Below are positions 50,687 through 60,390 of a stretch of DNA of 64,000 nt, piece by piece. A model generated the notes under the pieces. That model saw only the letters and a program-made list of their open reading frames with translations. It made no database searches and was not told where the DNA came from. The first letter of the stretch is position 1. The number at the start of each line of letters is the position of its first letter. This DNA comes from Streptococcus zalophi (lineage in GTDB: Bacteria > Bacillota > Bacilli > Lactobacillales > Streptococcaceae). The position numbers and the translations under genes were made by a program. Location: the NCBI RefSeq assembly GCF_016481285.1, contig NZ_JAENBP010000004.1, positions 1-64,000 on the forward strand, written 5' to 3'.

Positions 50687-51757
50687 ATGTCAAAAGAAAA
50701 AAATGTAATATTATCTGCTAAGGATGTGGTGGTAGAATTTGACGTCCGAGACAAGGTTCTTACTGCTATCCGAGGCGTGTCAGTAGAATTAGAAGAAGGA
50801 GAGGTTCTCGCTTTAGTGGGAGAATCGGGTTCTGGAAAATCTGTTTTAACAAAAACCTTCACAGGTATGTTAGAGGAAAATGGGCGCATTGCTTCTGGGC
50901 GCATTTCTTATCGTGGTCAAGAGTTAACCACTTTAACTAGTAATAAGGAGTGGGAAGAAATCAGAGGTAAAAAGATTGCTACTATTTTTCAAGATCCAAT
51001 GACCAGTCTTAATCCTATCAATACCATTGGTAGTCAAATTACAGAAGTTATTATTAAACATCAAAAAGTTTCGGCACAAGAAGCTAAAAACCTTGCGATA
51101 GACTATATGAATAAGGTTGGTATTCCTGAGGCTGAAAAACGTTTTGACGAATACCCCTTCCAATATTCTGGTGGTATGAGACAAAGAATTGTTATCGCTA
51201 TTGCTTTAGCATGTAGGCCAGATATTTTAATTTGTGATGAACCAACAACAGCTCTTGATGTGACGATTCAAGCTCAAATCATTAACTTGTTAAAAGATCT
51301 TCAACGTGAATATCACTTTACAACTATTTTTATTACTCATGACTTGGGAGTTGTAGCAAGTATTGCTGATAAAGTAGCCGTTATGTATGCAGGTGAAATT
51401 GTTGAATTTGGGACTATTGAAGATGTCTTTTATGATCCTCGTCATCCGTATACTTGGAGTTTGTTATCTAGTCTTCCTCAATTGGCTGATGATCATGGTG
51501 AATTGTTCTCAATTCCAGGAACTCCACCATCACTTTATACGAAATTAAAGGGAGATTCATTTGCCTTAAGATCTGATTATGCGATGGAGATTGACTTTGA
51601 AGAACATCCTCCTATGTTCCAAATTACCGATTCTCACTGGGCTAAAACATGGTTACTTCATCCAGATGCTCCTAAAGTTGAAAAACCAGAGGCAATTCAA
51701 AACCTACATGAGAAAATTAAAAATAAAATGATTCTGGAGGGGCAACAAAATGGCTGA
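50687..51757 (+). CDS. oppD: oligopeptide ABC transporter ATPase OppD (AmiE type)
   Basis: The ATPase has Walker [10 protein letters not shown], signature [15 protein letters not shown] and Walker [14 protein letters not shown]. The C-terminal oligopeptide-transporter extension (about 240-355) is present, though I do not see the Cys-rich 4Fe-4S pattern of some homologues. It overlaps oppF by 8 nt. Confidence 0.95.
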   Translation: MSKEKNVILSAKDVVVEFDVRDKVLTAIRGVSVELEEGEVLALVGESGSGKSVLTKTFTGMLEENGRIASGRISYRGQELTTLTSNKEWEEIRGKKIATIFQDPMTSLNPINTIGSQITEVIIKHQKVSAQEAKNLAIDYMNKVGIPEAEKRFDEYPFQYSGGMRQRIVIAIALACRPDILICDEPTTALDVTIQAQIINLLKDLQREYHFTTIFITHDLGVVASIADKVAVMYAGEIVEFGTIEDVFYDPRHPYTWSLLSSLPQLADDHGELFSIPGTPPSLYTKLKGDSFALRSDYAMEIDFEEHPPMFQITDSHWAKTWLLHPDAPKVEKPEAIQNLHEKIKNKMILEGQQNG

Positions 51758-52679
51758 GAAATTAGTTGAAATTAAAGATTTAGAAATTTCTTTTGGAGAA
51801 GGAAAGAAAAAGTTTGTTGCTGTTAAAAATGCTAATTTTTTCATTAATAAAGGAGAGACTTTTTCATTAGTTGGAGAATCAGGTTCAGGGAAAACAACAA
51901 TTGGTCGTGCTATCATTGGATTAAACCCGACAAGTAAAGGTGATATCTTATATGAAGGGCAAAAAATTAATGGAAAAACAAGTAAAGAAACACGACGAGA
52001 TGTGATTCGAAAAATTCAAATGATTTTCCAAGATCCAGCAGCCAGTCTTAATGAACGTGCCACTGTTGATTATATTATTTCAGAAGGTCTTCATAATTTT
52101 AAGTTATATGAAAATGAAGAAGATCGTAAAAATAAGGTCACTGAGATGATTAATTCTGTAGGTCTTTTACCAGAACATTTAACGCGTTATCCGCATGAAT
52201 TTTCAGGTGGTCAAAGACAACGTATTGGTATTGCAAGAGCTCTTGTCATGCATCCTGACTTTGTTATTGCTGATGAGCCTATTTCTGCGTTGGACGTTTC
52301 TGTTAGAGCACAGGTTTTAAATTTATTAAAGAAATTGCAAAAAGAACTTGGTCTAACTTATCTCTTTATCGCTCATGATTTATCAGTGGTTCGTTTTATT
52401 TCAGATCGAATAGCTGTTATTCATAAGGGTGTTATTGTAGAAGTTGCTGAAACAGAAGAATTATTTAGAAATCCAATTCATCCTTACACACAATCACTCT
52501 TATCTGCGGTTCCAATTCCAGATCCTATTTTGGAACGTCAAAAAGAATTGATTGTTTATGATGTTGACCAACATGATTATTCTGTTGATAAACCAACTAT
52601 GGTAGAAATCAAACCAAACCATTTTGTTTGGGGGAATACAAAAGAAATCAATTCTTACAGAGAAAAACTAAATAAATAA
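51750..52679 (+). CDS. oppF: oligopeptide ABC transporter ATPase OppF (AmiF type)
   Basis: The second ATPase has Walker [10 protein letters not shown], signature [15 protein letters not shown] and Walker [14 protein letters not shown]. At 309 residues it matches AmiF. GGAGG precedes its ATG inside the end of oppD. It ends the operon before a strong terminator. Confidence 0.95.
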   Translation: MAEKLVEIKDLEISFGEGKKKFVAVKNANFFINKGETFSLVGESGSGKTTIGRAIIGLNPTSKGDILYEGQKINGKTSKETRRDVIRKIQMIFQDPAASLNERATVDYIISEGLHNFKLYENEEDRKNKVTEMINSVGLLPEHLTRYPHEFSGGQRQRIGIARALVMHPDFVIADEPISALDVSVRAQVLNLLKKLQKELGLTYLFIAHDLSVVRFISDRIAVIHKGVIVEVAETEELFRNPIHPYTQSLLSAVPIPDPILERQKELIVYDVDQHDYSVDKPTMVEIKPNHFVWGNTKEINSYREKLNK

Positions 52680-52685
52680 TAAATA

Positions 52686-52714
52686 AACCACTTACTATTT
52701 TGTAAGTGGTTTTT
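52686..52714 (+). terminator. opp operon terminator
   Basis: AACCACTTAC pairs with GTAAGTGGTT around TATTTT, followed by TTTTT. Confidence 0.92.
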
Positions 52715-52726
52715 TTAAAAAAAAGA

Positions 52727-52755
52727 TTGACAAAGGTGAGTAGGGATGATAAACT
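52727..52755 (+). promoter_or_regulatory. Promoter of the tRNA cluster
   Basis: TTGACA (52727-52732) and TAAACT (52750-52755, preceded by TG-A) are spaced by 17 bp. Confidence 0.65.
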
Positions 52756-52797
52756 AAAATAGTCGTTTTTTAGAAGATAACCAATCATTATTAGTAA

Positions 52798-52870
52798 GGT
52801 CCCGTAGTGTAGCGGTTATCACGTCGCCCTGTCACGGCGAAGATCGCGGGTTCGATTCCCGTCGGGACCG
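52798..52870 (+). tRNA. tRNA-Asp (GTC)
   Basis: The 73-nt cloverleaf closes with GGTCCCG/CGGGACC and has discriminator G. Anticodon loop CTGTCAC gives GTC. The T arm GGGTTCGATTCCC is intact. CCA is not encoded. Confidence 0.97.
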
Positions 52871-52896
52871 TTTGTTAGTTTTTAACAAAAAAGCAA

Positions 52897-52969
52897 GACT
52901 CGTTAGCTCAGTTGGTAGAGCAATTGACTTTTAATCAATGGGTCACTGGTTCGAGCCCAGTACGGGTCA
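52897..52969 (+). tRNA. tRNA-Lys (TTT)
   Basis: Acceptor stem GACTCGT/ACGGGTC, anticodon loop CTTTTAA with TTT, T arm CTGGTTCGAGCCCAG. Length 73 nt. Confidence 0.97.
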
Positions 52970-52972
52970 TTT

Positions 52973-53045
52973 GCCGGCTTAGCTCAGTTGGTAGAGCATC
53001 TGATTTGTAATCAGAGGGTCGCGTGTTCAAATCATGTAGCCGGCA
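52973..53045 (+). tRNA. tRNA-Thr (TGT)
   Basis: Acceptor stem GCCGGCT/AGCCGGC, anticodon loop TTTGTAA with TGT. The T arm GTGTTCAAATCAT has one weak pair. Length 73 nt. Confidence 0.97.
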
Positions 53046-53058
53046 TTAATAATAATTT

Positions 53059-53132
<74 letters not shown>

Positions 53133-53148
53133 TTTAGTTATAAAATAA

Positions 53149-53220
53149 GGTCCGTTGGTCAAGGGGTTAAGACACCGCCTTTTCACGGCGGTAACACGGG
53201 TTCGAATCCCGTACGGACTA
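53149..53220 (+). tRNA. tRNA-Glu (TTC)
   Basis: Acceptor stem GGTCCGT/ACGGACT (terminal G-T pair), anticodon loop TTTTCAC with TTC, T arm GGGTTCGAATCCC. Length 72 nt. Confidence 0.97.
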
Positions 53221-53225
53221 TTTTT

Positions 53226-53250
53226 AGAATCAGCAATGATTCTTTTTTTA
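53226..53250 (+). terminator. tRNA cluster terminator
   Basis: AGAATC pairs with GATTCT around AGCAAT, followed by a long T run. Confidence 0.85.
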
Positions 53251-53289
53251 TTGAAAAAAGCACCCATGATTAGTGGATGCTTGACAACT

Positions 53290-53823
53290 TTATTTATTCT
53301 TAAGCCTAAGATAACGCTTATACCAAATATTAACATATGATGGTGAGAACGGCCCTTTTTGATTATTAATCCAATCTACTAATATTTTGACATTTTCTTT
53401 CAGAATAAAATCGATATCAGATGAATAATTCATCTTTTTTTTATGATTTTCATATTCATCGACATCTAACAGTTTTTTCTCTCCATCTGTAAAAACCTTA
53501 ACGTCTAAATCATAATCAATATATTTTAGAGCCTCAGCATCTAAAACATAGGGACTTGCTAGATTACAATAATAAGAGACACCATCCTCTCTAATCATAG
53601 CAATGATATTAAACCAATATTTTTTATGAAAATAGACGATAGCTGGCTCCCTTGTTACCCAGCGTCTACCATCATTTTCAGTAACTAAAGTATGGTCATT
53701 TACGCCAATAATAGCATTTTCAGTTATTTTAAGAACCATTGTTTCGCGCCACGTCCGGTGTAAGCTGCCATCATGTTTATAACTTTGAATTGTAATAAAG
53801 TCGCCTTCTTTAGGAGTCTTCAT
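53290..53823 (-). CDS. DUF402/Ntdp-family nucleoside tri- and diphosphate phosphatase
   Basis: The 177-residue protein belongs to the DUF402 (UPF0374) family. A S. aureus relative, Ntdp, hydrolyses nucleoside tri- and diphosphates. Recognisable parts are [21 protein letters not shown] at the N-terminus and [12 protein letters not shown] in the core with acidic metal-site residues after it (DYDLDVKVF). No clear RBS is seen beside the ATG at 53823. It stands alone between the tRNAs and recX. Confidence 0.85.
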   Translation of the reverse strand: MKTPKEGDFITIQSYKHDGSLHRTWRETMVLKITENAIIGVNDHTLVTENDGRRWVTREPAIVYFHKKYWFNIIAMIREDGVSYYCNLASPYVLDAEALKYIDYDLDVKVFTDGEKKLLDVDEYENHKKKMNYSSDIDFILKENVKILVDWINNQKGPFSPSYVNIWYKRYLRLKNK

Positions 53824-53904
53824 GGCCTACCAACTTTCTACAATTAACGTTGTCCTTAAATAGTTTATCACAATTCAATCGAAAAAGCACGCTTTGTGAA
53901 ATTC

Positions 53905-54684
53905 TCAGTCAAGATAGTCGCGAAGGACTGTTTTGATACTATCATAATCAAATCCTTTTCTCACAAGAGCTTGCGTGAGTTTCTGTTTTAATTCATAGCC
54001 ATCATAACGTCTGCTATATTTCCGATATTGTTTTTCAACTTCATTTTGAATCAAAGCATCATCATTTTCATCATTATCTTCAATAATTAATGTTTCAAAT
54101 GCTATTTTCGCATCAGCATAAGAAAACCCTTTTGTGACAAGAGCTTGAGTAATCTTATCTTTTAGGGCATTGACAGGAAGTCGCCCTTCGTGTTTTCTTA
54201 GTAACTTTTGTGCAGTTTTTTGAGCAACTTCTGTAAAATCATACTGCTCAATGGTTTGTGCAATTATTTTTTCGTCTAACCCTTTTTGTTTTAGTTTTTG
54301 AGTCAGCACATAAGGTCCCTTATCTCCAGATTTAAGAGATTGTTCAATCAGTGTTTCACTGTATTTTTGATCATTAAGCCAGTTGTCATCTTTTAATTCT
54401 TGAATAATCGATGAAATACTAGTTCTGTCAATATCATGTTTTAACAGATAGTCAGTCACTTCTTTTTCCGTTCTTAGTTTAAAAGACAGAAAATAAAGAG
54501 CAAGATTTTTACCATAGGAAAACTGAGCAAAGGTTTTAATGGCCTCTAACTCTTTTTCATCAATGTCTTTATTTTTAGTCAACATAAAGCGGACAATAGT
54601 ATCTTCTGTGATATAAAGGTGTTCCTTTTTATCTAATTCTAACAGATAAAGGCGTTTTTTCTTTTCTAATCGGCTAATTTTCAT
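53905..54684 (-). CDS. recX: regulatory protein RecX
   Basis: RecX limits RecA filament activity. The 259-residue product is built of helical repeats with the family pattern (LALYFLSFKLRTEKEVTDYL, then LKDDNWLNDQKYSE). The ATG has no Shine-Dalgarno sequence. On the minus strand an extended -10 (TGATATAAT) ends six nt before it, so the mRNA is probably leaderless. It diverges from rlmD over 33 bp. Confidence 0.93.
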   Translation of the reverse strand: MKISRLEKKKRLYLLELDKKEHLYITEDTIVRFMLTKNKDIDEKELEAIKTFAQFSYGKNLALYFLSFKLRTEKEVTDYLLKHDIDRTSISSIIQELKDDNWLNDQKYSETLIEQSLKSGDKGPYVLTQKLKQKGLDEKIIAQTIEQYDFTEVAQKTAQKLLRKHEGRLPVNALKDKITQALVTKGFSYADAKIAFETLIIEDNDENDDALIQNEVEKQYRKYSRRYDGYELKQKLTQALVRKGFDYDSIKTVLRDYLD

Positions 54685-54690
54685 GTTTTT

Positions 54691-54711
54691 ATTATATCAA
54701 AATGGTAAAAT
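54691..54711. promoter_or_regulatory. Overlapping divergent -10 elements, both genes predicted leaderless
   Basis: ATTATATCA at 54691-54699 reads TGATATAAT on the minus strand (recX). TGGTAAAAT at 54703-54711 is the plus-strand extended -10 (rlmD). Each is exactly six nt from its ATG. Confidence 0.6.
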
Positions 54712-54717
54712 AGAAGC

Positions 54718-56079
54718 ATGAATTTAACAGTAAAACAAAGGATTCCTTTAAAAATTAAAAAAATGGGAATCAACGGAGAAGGTATCGGGTTTTATAAGAA
54801 AACATTGGTTTTTGTCAAAGGAGCCTTAAAGGGAGAGGATGTTTTTTGCCAAATTACTGCAGTCAAACGTCATTTTGCCGAAGCCAAATTGCTTAAAATT
54901 AATAAAACCTCAAAATTTCGTGTGACACCAGAATGTTCTATCTATGAGGAGTGCGGCGGTTGTCAAATCATGCATCTTCGTTATGACAAACAATTAGATT
55001 TCAAAGCAGATCTTTTAAAGCAAGCCTTGAAAAAATTTAAACCCCAAGGCTTTGAACGATTTGAGATTAGACCAACGATTGGTATGAAAGAACCAAAACA
55101 TTATCGGGCCAAGTTACAATTTCAGACCAGACGTTTTGGTCAAAGTGTTCATGCTGGTCTTTTTGCGGAAAATTCTCATCGTCTTGTTGAGATTAAGGAT
55201 TGCCTTGTTCAAGACAAAGTGACACAAACCATCATTAATCGCATTTCTGAATTGTTAGAAGAGTTTCATTTTCCTATTTATGATGAGCGAAAAACAGCTG
55301 GTGTCAGAACGGTTATGATTAGAAAAGCAAGAGAAACTAGCCAAGTTCAGATCCTTTTTGTGACTAGTAAAGTCTTAGATTTTAAGCCTATTATTAAGGT
55401 ATTGGCTGATGAATTTGAAAACATTAAAACGGTTTCTATGAATATCAATACCTCTAAAAAAAGTGATATTTATGGTGACAAAACAAAGCTTTTATGGGGA
55501 CAAGAAAGTATTGCAGAAGGGGTTCTTGATTACCAATTCTCTCTATCACCAAGAGCTTTTTACCAACTTAATCCTGAGCAAACAAAAAACCTCTACCAAG
55601 AAGCGATAAATGCACTTGATGTATCAAAAAAAGATCATCTTATCGATGCTTACTGTGGTGTTGGGACCATCGGCTTTGCCTTTGCGGACAAGGTGGCTTC
55701 TGTTAGAGGAATGGACATCATCAAAGAAGCTATCGTTGATGCTAAAAACAATGCTAGACAAATGGGATTTACTAATACTTACTATGAAGCCGGAAAAGCA
55801 GAAGAAATTATTCCAAAATGGTACCAAGAAGGATATCGGGCAACGGCTTTAATTGTTGATCCTCCAAGAACGGGTTTAGATGATAAACTGTTAAAGACAA
55901 TCACTACTTATAAGCCAGAAAAAATGGTTTACGTTTCATGCAATGTTTCTACCTTAGCAAGAGATTTGGTGAAACTAGTCAGTGTTTATGATGTAAAGTA
56001 TATTCAATCTGTTGACATGTTTCCTCATACTGCAAGAACCGAAGCTATCGTGAAATTAGTGAGGAGAAAGAATAACTAA
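54718..56079 (+). CDS. rlmD: 23S rRNA (uracil-5-)-methyltransferase RlmD/RumA type
   Basis: This SAM-dependent enzyme methylates a uridine of 23S rRNA. An N-terminal TRAM domain (about 1-60) is followed by the Cys cluster region [10 protein letters not shown] for a [4Fe-4S] cluster. The SAM site is [10 protein letters not shown] and the catalytic Cys is in [12 protein letters not shown]. It has 453 residues. No RBS is present, and the -10 lies six nt before the ATG. Position next to recX is conserved in streptococci. Confidence 0.92.
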   Translation: MNLTVKQRIPLKIKKMGINGEGIGFYKKTLVFVKGALKGEDVFCQITAVKRHFAEAKLLKINKTSKFRVTPECSIYEECGGCQIMHLRYDKQLDFKADLLKQALKKFKPQGFERFEIRPTIGMKEPKHYRAKLQFQTRRFGQSVHAGLFAENSHRLVEIKDCLVQDKVTQTIINRISELLEEFHFPIYDERKTAGVRTVMIRKARETSQVQILFVTSKVLDFKPIIKVLADEFENIKTVSMNINTSKKSDIYGDKTKLLWGQESIAEGVLDYQFSLSPRAFYQLNPEQTKNLYQEAINALDVSKKDHLIDAYCGVGTIGFAFADKVASVRGMDIIKEAIVDAKNNARQMGFTNTYYEAGKAEEIIPKWYQEGYRATALIVDPPRTGLDDKLLKTITTYKPEKMVYVSCNVSTLARDLVKLVSVYDVKYIQSVDMFPHTARTEAIVKLVRRKNN

Positions 56080-56123
56080 ACTTATTTTAGTCATCTATAA
56101 AATGGCCATTGTTTAAAATAAGT
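56080..56123. repeat. 10-bp inverted repeat between rlmD and the MFS gene
   Basis: ACTTATTTTA (56080-56089) and TAAAATAAGT (56114-56123) are perfect complements 24 nt apart with no T tract after them. It could be an operator or a weak terminator. Confidence 0.4.
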
Positions 56124-56167
56124 AGGAGTCAACCACTTTTAAAATATAATTTTCTAGGAGAAATATT

Positions 56168-57331
56168 GTGAAAGAAAAAATATCTTTAACATTAGCTATT
56201 TTATCAATTTCGATATTTGTGATGTCACATCTTGCTATTGCTCCAGCTATTCCAAAATTATATGCATTATACCATGGACAAAATCCAGTCGTTGGGCTTG
56301 CTTCTGTTGAAAGTTTAGTGACCTTACCGGCTATGATGATAACCATTTTTGTAGTATTAAGTAATTTTGTTGTTGGTTTATTGGGTAAGAAAAAAACAGT
56401 GTTGCTAGGGTTAATATTGATTTTATTGTCTGGTCTAGTATCTTTTTTTACGACTAATTTTACCATTGTTCTTATCTGTCGTTTATTTCTAGGAATAGGT
56501 ATTGGACTTTATAATTCGCTTTCTGTTAGTATGATTAGTGATTATTATAAAGGTGAAGAAAGGGCAATGATGATTGGCTTTAGAACCGCCACACTTAATA
56601 TTGGTAAGGCGATAACTACCTTTATCGTTGGTTTTGCTTTATTAATTGGTGTTAACTATACCTATTTAGTTTATTTGTTGGTTTTACCGTCATTGCTTTT
56701 ATTTTATCGCTACGTTCCCTCATCTTCTGAGGAAATTATCCCCCTCAAAGATGCCAACAGATTTGATAAATCTATTTTGTTATTGATGCTAATGACTTTC
56801 TTTGTAGGGGTGTCTTATATTGGTGCGACGATTAAAATTCCTAGTTTGTTGGTTAATTATTATGGCTATTCAAGTTTCTATGCGGGGAATATGCTAACGA
56901 TCTTAGCTTTTAGTGGTATTTTTAGTGGCCTTATTTTTGGGAAATTAACCAAATGGTTAGAAGAAAAAGTCATCCTTTTAATGTTGATTATGATGGGTAT
57001 TGGAAATAGTTTTTATCTAGTTTCTAATCAGCAATGGCTCTTTATTTTAGGTTCTGTTTTAATTGGTTCTAGTTTTGTGGGCACAATGTCAGCTATGTTT
57101 TATTACATTGCTAATCATTATGATGGCAAAAACAATAATTTTTTATCCAGTTTAGTTATCACAGCAGGTAATATTGGTGTGATATTAACACCTGTTATTC
57201 TGACTAAACTTCCTGAACTATTTCAGTTAGAACCTTTTGTCACTCCTTTTTATATAACAAGTGGTTTAATGCTTGTTAATATATTCTTTTATTTTTTATT
57301 AAAAAAGTTAGCACGGAGAAGTGAGAGATGA
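56168..57331 (+). CDS. MFS transporter
   Basis: The 387-residue protein has twelve predicted helices. The loop motif after helix 2 is reduced (VGLLGKKKTVLLG), and LFLGIGIGLYNSLSVSMISDYYKGEERAMMIG fits drug-H+ antiporter-like MFS. The start is GTG 56168, with AGGAGA upstream. Its stop overlaps the SGNH hydrolase gene by 4 nt, so the two are coupled. The substrate is unknown. Confidence 0.88.
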   Translation: MKEKISLTLAILSISIFVMSHLAIAPAIPKLYALYHGQNPVVGLASVESLVTLPAMMITIFVVLSNFVVGLLGKKKTVLLGLILILLSGLVSFFTTNFTIVLICRLFLGIGIGLYNSLSVSMISDYYKGEERAMMIGFRTATLNIGKAITTFIVGFALLIGVNYTYLVYLLVLPSLLLFYRYVPSSSEEIIPLKDANRFDKSILLLMLMTFFVGVSYIGATIKIPSLLVNYYGYSSFYAGNMLTILAFSGIFSGLIFGKLTKWLEEKVILLMLIMMGIGNSFYLVSNQQWLFILGSVLIGSSFVGTMSAMFYYIANHYDGKNNNFLSSLVITAGNIGVILTPVILTKLPELFQLEPFVTPFYITSGLMLVNIFFYFLLKKLARRSER

Positions 57332-57909
57332 GAAAAACTAAGAAGATTCACCTAATAGGAGATAGCCTATTTGCCAGAAATGAAGGTTATGATAAACCAG
57401 CTATTGAGACATTCTTATTGAAAAAAGATCCTCAGTTAATCATTTACAATTCCTCAGTAGCGGGAGATGCAACTAAAGATGTCCTTAATCGCATGTCAGC
57501 TATTTTATCAGTTGAGCGATGTGATCAGGTTATTATTTTGATTGGTACTAATGATTTAGCTTTAAATAAGCAAGTACCATTACCAGAATTTCAGGAAAAT
57601 CTTTTAAAAATTATTATGTCTTTAAAAGAAAAATACCCTGCCAACCAAATCACTTTTTTATCACCATCGCCTGTTGACGAAGAAAAACAACATTACCGTA
57701 ACAATCGATTAATAGAAAACTACGCAAAAATCATTATGACTGTTTCTCAAAAAGAAGAATGTCACTTTGTCAATCTTTATCAATTGTTTTTAGAGGCAGC
57801 CAATCAAACAAGTCTTTCTCAGTTATTGGAAGGAAGTCTTGATGATGGTCTTCATTTTGGTTCATCAGGCTATTCGCTTTTAGCTGATATGATTTTAGAA
57901 CAACTATAA
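57328..57909 (+). CDS. SGNH/GDSL-family hydrolase
   Basis: The 193-residue esterase-like protein has no signal peptide. Catalytic blocks are GDS (S13), the Gly of SSVAGD, GTND (N75) and DGLH with D173 and H176. The family removes acyl groups from lipids, sugars or peptides. Coupling to the MFS gene suggests that its substrate enters through that transporter; this is inference. Confidence 0.88.
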   Translation: MRKTKKIHLIGDSLFARNEGYDKPAIETFLLKKDPQLIIYNSSVAGDATKDVLNRMSAILSVERCDQVIILIGTNDLALNKQVPLPEFQENLLKIIMSLKEKYPANQITFLSPSPVDEEKQHYRNNRLIENYAKIIMTVSQKEECHFVNLYQLFLEAANQTSLSQLLEGSLDDGLHFGSSGYSLLADMILEQL

Positions 57910-58005
57910 AAAGATTTTCTACCTTGAGTATTTATCACTTGAATAAATGTAATAGACTAAATCATAAAAGTTTATTTTCACACTCATTGCAAAGGGTAGA
58001 GATAG

Positions 58006-58035
58006 TGACTGTCATAACATTAAGGATAACTGTCA
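58006..58035 (+). promoter_or_regulatory. 9-bp direct repeats with 12-bp gap upstream of the DUF3021 gene (LytTR-like)
   Basis: TGACTGTCA (58006-58014) and TAACTGTCA (58027-58035) are 21 bp apart start to start. Two 9-bp repeats with a 12-13-bp gap is the LytTR-domain regulator geometry; the minus strand reads ACAGTTA, close to the AgrA-type half site, though the match to the consensus is partial. Confidence 0.45.
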
Positions 58036-58108
58036 AGTATTATCATAAAGATAGAAAATCGTAAAGAATCATAGAAAAGTCGTCAAAAGATGGCATTGGA
58101 GGAGAAAA

Positions 58109-58477
58109 ATGTTAATAACAAATGCAATCATCAGAGGAATAATTCCTTTCATCATCATGACAACAATATCAATCATAATGAAATATCAAGGCATTGATTC
58201 TTTTCAAGTTAAAAGTACATTTTTAGTTGGCATTATTGTTACTACAGTAGTAGGTGCTTCTGTTATCTACGATATCGAAAACTGGTCACTACTTAAGCAA
58301 TCACTTGTCCATTTTGTGGTCATGTTAGTAACCGTTTTCCCTTGTTTACTTATCAGTGGCTGGTTTGAGTTGAAAAATAGTTTTGACTACTTGAAGGTGT
58401 TTGGAATATTTCTAATCGTAGGCATTATTTTGTGGAGTATAGCCTATCTTATTTTAGGAAAGCTACTAGCTAAGTAA
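58109..58477 (+). CDS. DUF3021-family membrane protein
   Basis: A 122-residue protein with four helices in the DUF3021 pattern. Members usually sit next to a LytTR-type regulator gene as its membrane partner. None is adjacent here: the neighbours are SGNH hydrolase and apbE. GGAGGAG lies six nt before the ATG. LytTR-like direct repeats lie about 75-100 nt upstream, so an unlinked regulator is possible. Confidence 0.8.
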   Translation: MLITNAIIRGIIPFIIMTTISIIMKYQGIDSFQVKSTFLVGIIVTTVVGASVIYDIENWSLLKQSLVHFVVMLVTVFPCLLISGWFELKNSFDYLKVFGIFLIVGIILWSIAYLILGKLLAK

Positions 58478-58567
58478 AATGTTATTAATTAGTGAATGCA
58501 TATAGTAACTAAGGAAGTAACACCTTCCATCAGCGTAGAACTGCTTCTAAAAAGATTAAGGACTAAC

Positions 58568-59533
58568 ATGACAAAACAGCTATCTAAACGATTTAAACTG
58601 ATGGGAACGGTGATTGATTTGTCGATTACTGCCACCAATCCATATGATGTGATGAAGCAATCAGAAAAACTTTTAAAAGAGTATGAACAGCGTTTTAATG
58701 CCCACAGCTCAACTTCTGAACTAACAGCCATCAATACTAATGCTGGACACCAGCCACAACAAGTTCATCCCGACTTGTTTGAATTGATAAGAATTGGTAA
58801 AACCCATAGTTTAGCAAAAGATAGTGGATTAAACATAGCTTTAGGCGGAGTTATCCGTTTATGGCGTATTGGTTTTCATGATGCCAAGAAACCTTCACCA
58901 GATGCTATTAAAAAAGCTTTGACTCTGACTAATCCTTACCAGATTAGATTAGATGAGACTAAAAAAACCGTTTTTCTAGCCCAAAAAGGAATGGTTCTAG
59001 ATTTCGGTGCCCTTGCTAAAGGCTATAGTGCTGATAAGCTAAAGGCTTTTTATCAAAAAAACGAGGTCACTTCAGCAGTCATCAACCTTGGAGGAAATGT
59101 TCTTTTATATGGTGACAATCCAAATAGTGCTGATGGTTATTGGTGCGTTGGTATCAGAAATCCTTACCATAAAAAAGGAGTAGATAGTGTTGTTTTACGC
59201 TTAAAAAACCAGTCAGTTGTCACTTCTGGGACCTATGAAAGACAATCAATGATTGATGGCAAAAGGTATCATCATCTGATTGACCGCCAAACAGGCCATC
59301 CTCTAAAAACAGATGTTGTTAGTTTGACGATTGTTTCAAAAAGCTCTTTAGATGGAGAAATTTGGACCAGCCGTTTATATGGTAAGACACCCAAAGAAAT
59401 CTTGGCGATAGTAGATGCTTTAGAGGAAATGGAAGTACTCATCTTAACAACTAATAAAGAACTTTATCTATCACGTTCCTTAAAAAAGAAACTGATTTAT
59501 CAACACCCAGAATTGAAACAAAAAAATAGTTAA
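58568..59533 (+). CDS. apbE: FAD:protein FMN transferase (ApbE family)
   Basis: ApbE links FMN covalently to Thr/Ser of partner flavoproteins. Family segments are GGVIRLWRIG, LDFGALAKGYSADKL and AVINLGGNVLLYGD. The start is ATG 58568 with AAGGA upstream; the frame is open to 58496 but without a better start. No lipoprotein signal is seen, so it looks cytoplasmic. A partner flavoprotein is not encoded in this window. Length is 321 residues. Confidence 0.9.
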   Translation: MTKQLSKRFKLMGTVIDLSITATNPYDVMKQSEKLLKEYEQRFNAHSSTSELTAINTNAGHQPQQVHPDLFELIRIGKTHSLAKDSGLNIALGGVIRLWRIGFHDAKKPSPDAIKKALTLTNPYQIRLDETKKTVFLAQKGMVLDFGALAKGYSADKLKAFYQKNEVTSAVINLGGNVLLYGDNPNSADGYWCVGIRNPYHKKGVDSVVLRLKNQSVVTSGTYERQSMIDGKRYHHLIDRQTGHPLKTDVVSLTIVSKSSLDGEIWTSRLYGKTPKEILAIVDALEEMEVLILTTNKELYLSRSLKKKLIYQHPELKQKNS

Positions 59534-59569
59534 AAAAGAAGTTACTTGTTAAAAGCGACTTCTTTTTTT
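59532..59569 (+). terminator. apbE terminator
   Basis: AAAAAAGAAGT (59532-59542) pairs with ACTTCTTTTTT (59558-59568) and runs into more T residues. Confidence 0.88.
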
Positions 59570-59616
59570 ATTTTCTTTTTGATATGATATAACAAATAAG
59601 TATGGGAGATTTGTCA

Positions 59617-60390
59617 ATGATTTTAACAGAATTTGATACTACAAAAAAAGCGATTATTAATCCAGAAGACGTTATTGAACCCATTGAGGATTTCCCTCAA
59701 ACAGTCATCACCTGTTTTGCGCGTGAGACCTTTAAGAGACTGTTGCAGCAGTTTTCTAACCAAGTCCTAACGACAACAACAATGGCTAATATGGAAATAC
59801 CAATCTATGTCTTAACAATGAAAGGCACTCGTATTGGCTTTTTCAATTCCTATGTGGGTGCTGCGGGTTGTGTTGCTGTGTTAGAAGATTTGATTGCTAT
59901 GGGAATGAAGAATTTGTTGGTGTTTGGCACATGTGGCGTATTAGACGCTACTATAGAAGAAACTTCTATTATCATACCAAGATCTGCCATTAGAGATGAA
60001 GGCACTAGTTATCACTACCTAAAAGCCAGCCGTGAAGTAGCTGTCAACCAAGCATTTCTCTCGGAAATGACAACTTTTTTGGATAAGGAAAAAATCTCCT
60101 ATCAACTAGGAAAAGTTTGGACAACAGATGGTATTTACCGAGAAACAGCTACTAAAATGAAACAAAGAAAGACAGAAGGAGCTATTTGTGTCGATATGGA
60201 ATGTTCAGCGATTGCTGCCATGAGCCAATTTAGAGGGATTAACCATGTACAACTCTTTTATTCGGCTGATAATCTAGATACTGAAGTTTGGGATGAAAGA
60301 AGTCTCAGCAATCATACTGATTTAGAAAGAAAGGATAAGATTGGTCAACTAGCGATAAAGTTGGCACTGACACTATTTGAGAAAGAGTGA
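59617..60390 (+). CDS. nucleoside phosphorylase (PNP/UDP family 1)
   Basis: The enzyme would split a nucleoside with phosphate into base and pentose 1-phosphate. Family blocks are VYVGAAGCVAVLEDLIAMG-like near residue 80, VFGTCGVLD, and VDMECSAIAAMSQFRG with the substrate-binding Glu. I chose ATG 59617, because GGGAG lies eight nt before it; an ATG at 59602 would put the RBS inside the gene. It resembles uridine phosphorylase-like members, but specificity is uncertain. An extended -10 (TG-A-TATAAC) is at 59585-59593. Length is 257 residues. Confidence 0.87.
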   Translation: MILTEFDTTKKAIINPEDVIEPIEDFPQTVITCFARETFKRLLQQFSNQVLTTTTMANMEIPIYVLTMKGTRIGFFNSYVGAAGCVAVLEDLIAMGMKNLLVFGTCGVLDATIEETSIIIPRSAIRDEGTSYHYLKASREVAVNQAFLSEMTTFLDKEKISYQLGKVWTTDGIYRETATKMKQRKTEGAICVDMECSAIAAMSQFRGINHVQLFYSADNLDTEVWDERSLSNHTDLERKDKIGQLAIKLALTLFEKE

